DNA of 64,000 bases. It comes from Lineus longissimus. Its lineage: Eukaryota; Nemertea; Pilidiophora; Heteronemertea; Lineidae. The notes beneath the pieces were generated by a model. That model searched no databases. It was given only the letters and a program-made list of their open reading frames with translations, and was not told the origin of the DNA. A program made the translations under genes and the position numbers. The number at the start of each line of letters is the position of its first letter. The stretch's first letter is position 1. The stretch covers positions 8,434,349 to 8,498,348 of the forward strand of contig NC_088318.1 in NCBI RefSeq assembly GCF_910592395.1. Direction: 5' to 3'. Positions 57,869 through 64,000 of the stretch are shown piece by piece.

Positions 57869-59811
57869 AAATTTTGGGTGTATCGCCATTTCGCCTACAA
57901 TCATTTCGCCTACAATCATTTCGCCTACAATCATTTCGCCTATAACCATTTGGCCTACAGCCATTTCGCCTAGAACCATTTTGCCTATTAGCCATTTCGC
58001 CTACTTGTCTTTTTGCCTACTTGCCATTTCGCCTACTTTTACTGCTATTTTTGTTTTTAGCTCACCTCTTAGCAGAGGTGAGCTTATCCCATACCGTGGC
58101 GTCCGTCGTCCGTCGTCCGTCGTCGTCGTCGTCGTCCGTTGTCCGTTAGCAGGGCACGTTTCGTAACTGTTAGAGCTATTGAGTTGAAACTTGGTACACA
58201 TGTACCCTTATGTAATGACACCTTGGAGACCAAGTTTCGGTCCGATTCGTTTCATGGTTTGGCCACCAGGGGCCAAACGTTAAAAGTGAAAATATGCAAT
58301 ATCTCCCTTAATAGTAGTCGGGAAATTTTGAAAAAAATATGGTAGGTACTTCTAGCAAAGGTGCATAATATATCCTCCGGGTTTTTGATTTGACCTCCTT
58401 TTCAAGGTCACAGAGGTCAAATGGTGTAAATTGGCTGTAGGATGTAACAATGGCACGTTTCTAAACTGCAATGGCTATTGATACCAAATTTGGTACACAT
58501 TTACCCCTTAGTCAGGTGATCTCAGGGACCGAAGTTTGGTCCAATATGATTCACCACTTGACCACCAGGGGGCAAAATCCAAAAACCTTAAAAATGTGAT
58601 TATTCCTTAACTTCTTGCCCGATTGCCACCAATTTGATATCATGGGTACATCTAACCACCATACAGTATATGTCACACAGGTTTTTAATTTGACCTTCTT
58701 GTCAAGGTCACAGAGGTCAAATGGCGTAAATTCGCCGTCAGGCCGTAACTATGGCACGTTTCTTAACTGCAATGACTATTGATCACAAATTAAGTACACA
58801 TGTTCCCCTTGGTCAGGTGATCTCAGGTACCGGTACCGAAGTTTGGTGCGATCTGATTTGCCGTTTGGCCTCCAGGGAGGGGGCCAAATCCTAAATTCTT
58901 CAAAATGCCATTATTCCTAGTAATGACTTGCCCGATTGGCACCAATTTTATATCATAGGTACATCTGATTCTAACAACCATTCAATGTGTCACCCGGGTC
59001 TTCTTTGATTTGACCTACTTTTCAAGGTCACAGAGGTCGAATGTATTGTAAATTGGCCATTTTGGGGAAATTGTAATTGCTTAGACCTACATCAAACCTA
59101 ACACTACATGACACAATACCATGCTCTTTATCCATCTTTCCTCTACATGAGGTGAGCACAATGGCCCTGGCCATTTTTTTATGAATTGGAAGGAAATTAG
59201 GACTTTCTGGATATTGTATTGAACAGAGGTGGTTTGAGGCAAATTTTTAGCTTGCAGATAGGAGTACGGTCACTATACATTAGCAGAAAATTAGTGAGTT
59301 TGCTTATGTTGTGTGACACAATTTATAGTGATTCAATTAATCCAGTAATTAATCCAGTAACCAAATTAGAGCTTCAGCAACAACAAATTAGTGTATGATG
59401 ATTGGGACCCTAAAAGGGAAATGGGATACAATCCTCTGCAACAGTAGGCCTACATAGGGCCAAACATATATTTTGACAGATACCAAATAAATGTGGTGGA
59501 GTTGCAAATCCTCTGCAACAGTAGGTATAAGGCCTGATAACTTATATTTTTTACTGATACTGGTATCAATATGGAGGATTTAAAACAAATATATTCAGAA
59601 TTGTGAAATGGCATTTTCTGTATGTAGGCGAAATGGCAGTAGGCAAAATGGCGGGTAGGCGAAATGGCGGGAAGGCGAAATGGAAAGTAGGCGAAATGAG
59701 AAATAGGCAAAATGGCAGGTAGGCAAAATGGCTGTAGGCGAAATGACGGTAGGCGAAATGGCTGTAGGCGAAATGATTGTAGGCGAAATGGCGATAAACC
59801 AAATTTTGGCA
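57869..59811. mobile_element. foldback element F with nested family B copy
   Basis: The two ends are inverted arrays of CATTTCGCCTAC-type repeats. The left array is 57883-58050 and the right is 59627-59795 (read on the minus strand). Outermost sequence is also inverted (AAATTTTGGGTGTATCGCC against AAATTTGGTTTATCGCC). Family B copy 3 sits between the arms. No transposase is visible, and the superfamily was not recognised. Confidence 0.7.
58059..59173 (+). mobile_element. family B Helitron-like element, copy 3
   Basis: Near-identical to copies 1 and 2, with only about 5 uninterrupted GTC units. Hairpin start at 58059, DR3-type motifs near 58408 and 58710, end GGTGAGCACAATGGCCC. Confidence 0.85.
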
Positions 59812-60104
59812 CGATCAGTTTCAAATTTGACCACCAAGTGGCCGTACACAAAGTAGGCCTAATCTAGCTAATGAGTCATGTCATAAACACAGCTGTTCCC
59901 CATATTTCATCTGGCCTAAGTTGAGAAAGAAAGAAGAGTCAAAAATATTATCTTAATTCTGTCAACACTTATGACAGAGGAAACAATCTGTGTTGGTTTT
60001 TATTCTGATTCCTCTTGGGTCAAGATCATGGACAACATGTCCTTGCCCCAATGCCCTAGTGGTTGCCGTGTCTGCCTAACCCTAACCCTAACCCACCTAA
60101 GCCT
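59174..60104 (+). repeat. flank duplicated at 21985-22897
   Basis: Carries the right arm of foldback F and the CCCTAA run (60074-60094). Differences from the other copy are few: one extra A in GGAAATTAGG and a ~12-bp insertion near 59250. Confidence 0.85.
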
Positions 60105-60178
60105 ACTTTTCAAGGTCACAAAATAGCGTATGTTGGCTGATGTCTACAGGTGAGCACAATGCCCTGGCCGTTTCATTA
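60105..60178 (+). mobile_element. Helitron-like 3' end remnant
   Basis: ACTTTTCAAGGTCAC, then a diverged segment ending CAGGTGAGCACAATGCCC. It occupies the position of 22898-23163 in the other copy but is shortened. Confidence 0.6.
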
Positions 60179-60293
60179 GGTTTTGAGACTCTAACAAGAA
60201 TGGCTTCATACTTCATCTCTTTCTCAAAGATGCAGATGCTTTTATTTTCCTTTTTTTGTCTTTCTCACCAATGTAGATGCTTTTGATTTGCAG

Positions 60294-60355
60294 GAGTACA
60301 GATCAGAGAAATCACTGGAAGCCTTGAAAAAACTGGTGCCACCGAAATGTCACTG
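60294..60355 (+). CDS. ATP2C1: SPCA exon: start of actuator domain
   Basis: Encodes EYRSEKSLEALKKLVPPKCH plus two bases (TG) of the next codon, so it ends in phase 2. Acceptor TTTGCAG, donor G|GTAAGT. EYRSEKSLE(x)L(x)KLVPP is the conserved SPCA stalk/actuator entry. The next exon would complete the split codon and continue the actuator domain. It was not found before 64000. Confidence 0.94.
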
Positions 60356-60837
60356 GTAAGTTATTTTTGTGATAGGTACTTTTGTGATAGGTATTTTTGT
60401 GATAGGTATGGAAGGTCATTTGTTTGGGTGGAAATGTCATTAAATTAATTTGCTATGGTATGTTTTTTTGCCACAAAGGCTATCGATCTGAAATAAGATG
60501 TGCGTACAACCCTTAGTCAGGTGGTGTTTGGAGTAGATGGTGTTTGGAGTAGAGTTGAGTCGGGATGTGATTCACCTCTTCACCACCAGGAGCTATGTCC
60601 TGATCCGACCAGGCTGCATTATGGTGCCATCATGATACAGTGCATTAAATACTTGTAGATGCTAAAGGCTGAGGCTCAGTATGTGGAAGTTGAACTTTCA
60701 AGACATTATCTGTGACGATGTATGAAAATGTTATGACGTCATATCGATTATTTTATATCAAAACCTCTACATTATGCAGACCTCTTCAACTTTGTTTCAA
60801 GCTTCTAACTGCTGTAATAAAGCGACAATATTTTTTT
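60356..60837. other. SPCA intron with inverted family C fragment
   Basis: 60725-60834 is an inverted family C core piece (CAGACCTCTTCAACTTTG, AAGCTTCTAACTGCTGTAAT), the mirror of 61975-62035. A GTGATAGGTA(C/T)TTTT triplet repeat is near 60370-60408. Confidence 0.55.
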
Positions 60838-61918
60838 AGCGAGCTGGCAGTTTATGCCGGCGCAGCTCATCACATACCGACTTTCCTTCTATAAAACCAG
60901 TTATTGCCGAACTACTTTTGGATATCCGTAAAATATTGATCGTTGTACACTGTACTAATGCATAGCTGTACAGGGCAGATGAATACCTTGGTAAAGGGAC
61001 CATCGCATCGAACAACGCAGCAAGTGCTGAAGTAATTATTCGAGCGTACAAGTAGTTCCTGTACTATAGGCTGGGTCCCGCACCCTCTGTCGAGCTATTT
61101 GTAGTATGAAAGCACATGTTAATAGTATGCGCATGCGCAGTAGTGGAAAAATGACTTAAACAAAACAAACAAATGGCCGCCAAATGGTCACTCGATTCAA
61201 GAGTTTGAAGGCGAATATTTATGATACGAAGCGTGTCAGTGTCTAGCCACTTCACATGACTTACCTATGTTATGGTAGCTTCTGTCAAAGTTGCAGATAA
61301 GCCACGTGAAATTCGCGAAAAAGTGTTTTTTGACGCCTTTTTCAATCGGTAATTTATGAAAATGTAAATCGCCAACGGCGTATTAATATCACGTGATAGA
61401 TTTTATGTTGAGATGGGAGTTCCCCAGCGATATCACGTCACGAATCAGGTCATCTATTATATACTGTTGTCAAGAGCTGATCGAGCTGGAGTTGTCATTG
61501 TAATATAATTTACTCTATCTGGGGATTGTAAATGCTTATTAACAATGATACTTTCTGTAATGCAGATGTGGTTGGCATAATTTTGACATTGATAAATATG
61601 CGGACCACATTTTGATGGTCATCTCAGTGCTGCCACTGGGGATTCCCAAGGCGGAGATTTGTGAATTGGTCATGTGATTTGCTGTGAAAATTGCGTAAGG
61701 CCTAACATGCGTCAACTGAAGAGAAACAAATATCAGCAATAAATTGGAGGAATATGTTTTTGACAGCCAGGTAGTTTGTTTATTATTAGTTTACAGATGT
61801 AAGTAATGTGTTGTCGTATTTGTATTTAGCGTTATTTGTCGACATTTGGCACACTGCATTACTCCTAATACAACTCCACCACTAACCCAGCGAAGCTCCC
61901 AGGCCGACAGGCCTCTAG
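60838..61918 (+). mobile_element. element G, Helitron-like
   Basis: The 5' end AGCGAGCTGGCAGTTTATGCC then GGCGCAGCTC folds into a hairpin. The 3' end has hairpin AGGCCGACAGGCCT followed by CTAG and T (61915-61919), the classical Helitron-type terminus. No coding sequence was recognised inside. Flanked by oppositely oriented family C core fragments. Confidence 0.55.
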
Positions 61919-62340
61919 TTTTGTTATTCAGCTCACTAGGGGGCAAAAAGTGTTAATTACCCCAAAAAGTTTTGTCGCTTTATTCCAGCAGTTAGAAGCT
62001 TGAAATAAAATTGAAGAGGTCTGCATATATACCCAAAAGTAATATTCATTAAGAATGTGATGCACTGTCAAAAACGTAACAACGCTGCATGTTTTAGTTC
62101 ATGTAAAAAGAGTTCAGCTAAAAATTTGCCATTTGTAGAATGTCAGCGGTGCTAGTCAAATAGCTATTTGAGTGGTGTCTGTCCTTCCATCCATCTATAT
62201 GTGGACAACATTGGGCATTTTGTAACTGTAAGATCTAGGCAATCCAAATCTGGCCGTGGGGAAGAACAGTACATGATATGCTGCTGACTGAAAATTCATC
62301 GCAATTCCACTGAAATTCAGCTCTCCAGGGGGCAAAAAAC
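61919..62340 (+). mobile_element. family C fragments
   Basis: 61930-62060 matches the C core (CAGCTCACTAGGGGGCAAAA, GTCGCTTTATTCCAGCAG). 62140-62340 matches the C 5' part (GTCAGCGGTGCTAGTCAAAT, GGTGTCTGTCCTTCC). Order is scrambled relative to other copies. Confidence 0.55.
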
Positions 62341-62690
62341 CAACCATTTTGTTTTGTGTGAAGCGATGACAAATGATGATTACTTGAGACAGCTTCTCGA
62401 TTTTGTTTTCATATGTGGTAAATGTGTAGCATATCAGTGGGAGCTGTTCGCTATTGAAAATCGTGTTGGTTTCTCCACCAAGGGTCGATTGCTGAAATCT
62501 GAAAAATTGCTGTAGACCTGAGCCTATTTCAAGATTGTTTTTCATGTGCAGTAAATGTGTGGCATATCTGTAGGGGCTCCTCACAAGGGGACAATATTGG
62601 AAGTAACTAGGCAAGCAAGACTTAAGTATGTTAGTCCCCAAACAATAAAACATGATTTGCCAAAAACCAGCTCATTTGCACCCCCAGTTC
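62341..62690. other. unassigned sequence
   Basis: No gene. The minus-strand open frame at 62195-62653 crosses family C repeat sequence and is not considered coding. Confidence 0.35.
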
Positions 62691-62697
62691 CCTGGCA

Positions 62698-62829
62698 AAG
62701 ACCATAGCAACCGCCCCTAGCAACGGCTAAAATACCGCAACTCGTTGTCTATGCGTGACGTCATCTCGGGAGTATCGAAAGCGCGCGAAAGCTGAGCGCC
62801 CGTAGTAGAGCAGAGGATTTGTCGATATC
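62698..62829 (+). promoter_or_regulatory. candidate promoter of the THAP-like gene
   Basis: CpG-richer than its surroundings. It has a perfect CRE palindrome TGACGTCA at 62756-62763 and two AGCAAC half-sites (near 62705 and 62719) about 70 and 120 bp before the start codon. Role inferred from position and motifs only. Confidence 0.4.
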
Positions 62830-63077
62830 ATGCCTCCGAAAAAGGCCCGTGTAGGCGGGCGAAGGTGTAAAGTTTTTGGATGCAGCCAACAAGGGAAGTT
62901 CATACATTCCTTTCCTTCAGACAGGGAAAGAGCAAGGAAATGTACTCGTTTCATTCAGATAAAACGGGCCGATTTCGTTCCGAACCAAGATCCGTCAGTT
63001 GACTACATCTGTAGTTTTCATTTCGAAGAGGATTGCTTTGAAAATCTCATGCACTTCAACATGAATAATTCTTCACT
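62830..63077 (+). CDS. THAP-like zinc-finger protein, exon 1
   Basis: The gene encodes a 193-residue protein over three exons (62830-63077, 63209-63357, 63455-63639; 582 bp including TGA). Exon 1 begins MPPKKARVGGRRC and holds a THAP-type DNA-binding domain: CKVFGC (C-x4-C), CTRFIQIKRADF (residues about 38-49), and DYICSFHFEEDCFE giving the later Cys and His ligands. The Trp usual in the middle of THAP domains was not seen, so DNA binding may differ. The donor CT|GTAAGT leaves phase 2. THAP proteins are nuclear DNA-binding factors, and many small invertebrate ones derive from transposons. Same strand as SPCA. Confidence 0.82.
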
Positions 63078-63208
63078 GTAAGTACAATATATTCACTTAC
63101 CTCATCATTTACATGTTGTGATAGTGAAGACCTATGCGCAATTCAGTGAATTGAGAATAAAATGAAATAATGTAGTACAATTCCGTGACATGAATGACGT
63201 CTTTTCAG

Positions 63209-63357
63209 GGTGTACCTGGCAGCACTGCATTACAACGAGAATGCTGGAAGGGCCCAAGCAACAACGAATGATAGTGCTGCCCGGTACAATGTTGTATACC
63301 AAAAGTACAAGAACGGCAGCTACACAGTTAAAAAGGTTCTCACCAATTGCACTTATG
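63209..63357 (+). CDS. THAP-like protein, exon 2
   Basis: Acceptor CTTTTCAG, donor TATG|GTAAGC. It completes Leu and encodes VYLAALHYNENAGRAQATTN, then YNVVYQKYKNGSYTVKKV. The LHYNEN..RAQATT and QKYKNG.Y.VKKV motifs recur in THAP-domain proteins of marine invertebrates by my recollection; function unknown. Ends in phase 1. Confidence 0.82.
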
Positions 63358-63454
63358 GTAAGCCGGTAGCATAGAATGTAAATCAAGTTCATTTATAGGA
63401 ATCGGTAACCTATTTATCTTTACATCGTTTTATAAGTACCGTTTCCACTCACAG

Positions 63455-63639
63455 ATTACATGGCCGATTGCTTCGAGGAAGTGATGAAGCTTGCCCAAGA
63501 CAAGGGTTGTAGAGAGGCGAATCTGCTTGAGAACTCGACGCCAGAGATCCCTCCATCACTCACCTCCTCATTTGAAAACAGGCTTCTAAAAGAAGAGGCA
63601 GTAGCAGCAGGGCATCAGTCACGTTTCAACAAATTATGA
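63455..63639 (+). CDS. THAP-like protein, exon 3 and stop
   Basis: The acceptor CACTCACAG joins to give DYMADCFEEVMKLAQDKG, then a Pro/Ser-rich linker (STPEIPPSLTSSFENRL) and C-terminal QSRFNKL before TGA at 63637-63639. The frame is continuous through both splices, which supports a functional gene. The predicted protein has no catalytic domain. Confidence 0.82.
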
Positions 63640-63845
63640 ATATCTCCGTCTAATCAGTTTTTCGTGTTTCCCAAGACACATCTTACCGCTATGATTGCAA
63701 TTTGCCATCCCAGATGTGGCCACTGCATGACGTTTTTAGTTGTAGTAAAGGAAACTACATGAAACAGAGTGTACATACAAATAGATATACCGATACTCAT
63801 TTTATTCACATCACACTAGTGTAGGCTTCATCCTGACCCAACAAA

Positions 63846-63861
63846 AATAAATGATAATAAA
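63846..63861 (+). terminator. polyadenylation signals of the THAP-like gene
   Basis: Two AATAAA hexamers at 63846-63851 and 63856-63861, about 210 bp after the stop codon. Confidence 0.65.
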
Positions 63862-64000
63862 GATTAGTCCTTTAATGTTGGTAATTTTTCATTGGCACTC
63901 CTCTTGAACCTTAAAAACGTAACCCTCCTCATCTGGCGGGGGGTGGTGGGCTCTGATTCAGGCCACTGTGCAGGCTGGCGAAATGATACGGTTGTCCTTT

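Larger units (their letters stand above)
18705..60355 (+). other. ATP2C1: SPCA (secretory-pathway Ca2+/Mn2+ ATPase) gene, partial
   Basis: Four exons on the + strand spell a continuous SPCA N-terminal region: 67 codons (18705-18905), 30 codons (34254-34343), 12 codons (55841-55876) and 20 codons plus two bases (60294-60355). All have AG acceptors and GT donors, and phases run 0, 0, 0, then 2. SPCA pumps Ca2+ and Mn2+ into the Golgi lumen. Introns of about 15.3, 21.5 and 4.4 kb are filled with transposable elements, including the whole DIRS and piggyBac. The initiator exon and everything past the start of the actuator domain were not found. Invertebrates usually have one SPCA gene, so the symbol is given by family, not by orthology test. 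Confidence 0.9.

Noticed and set aside
62195-62653. 152-codon minus-strand frame near the THAP-like gene
   Set aside because: Overlaps family C repeat sequence and has no recognisable motif.

Overview
The window is eukaryotic, AT-rich, intron-containing DNA from an animal, most likely a marine invertebrate. The evidence is spliced exons of a Golgi Ca2+/Mn2+ ATPase (SPCA), a THAP-type zinc-finger gene, and a dense mixture of BEL/Pao, DIRS, CR1/L2-like LINE, piggyBac and Helitron-like elements. No phylum can be fixed from the sequence alone.

Host genes. Four SPCA exons lie on the + strand at 18705-18905, 34254-34343, 55841-55876 and 60294-60355. They are in consistent splice phase and encode the cytosolic N-terminal region, TM1, TM2 and the start of the actuator domain. 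The start codon and the rest of the gene are not in the window or were not recognised. A compact three-exon THAP-like gene (62830-63639, 193 aa) lies downstream on the same strand, probably inside the next SPCA intron.

Layout. 1.35-3.8 kb: a dead DIRS remnant split by a Helitron-like fragment. 5.3-11.3 kb: a decayed BEL/Pao retrotransposon with a TSD-flanked MITE in its gag. 11.4-16.5 kb: Helitron-like repeats, with a tandem run of ends at 11.6-11.85 kb. 20.4-28.9 kb: Helitron-like elements nested with two LINEs. 30.94-34.15 kb: a TTAA-bounded piggyBac whose transposase core is inverted. 36.6-41.3 kb: a 4.7 kb Helitron-like element splitting an older repeat. 43.6-45.8 kb: another such insertion. 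46.3-47.1 kb: a TA-flanked MITE. 48.68-55.40 kb: a structurally complete but frameshifted DIRS element carrying a perfect 13-bp x 59 minisatellite. 57.9-60.2 kb: a foldback element with a Helitron-like copy inside it, parent-like to the copy at 20.9-23.2 kb.

The dominant theme is several related non-autonomous Helitron/HINE-like families, called A to G here. They share a hairpin at the 5' end. Families A and B then carry a (GTC)n or similar microsatellite and tandem cores of about 300 bp. A/B elements end in GGTGAGCACAATGGCC; C and G end in a hairpin plus CTTG or CTAG. Almost every A/B core monomer carries a CTCF-like motif and a DR3 nuclear-receptor-type motif. Near-identical B copies point to recent activity. 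No prokaryotic genes, CRISPR arrays, rRNA or tRNA were found.
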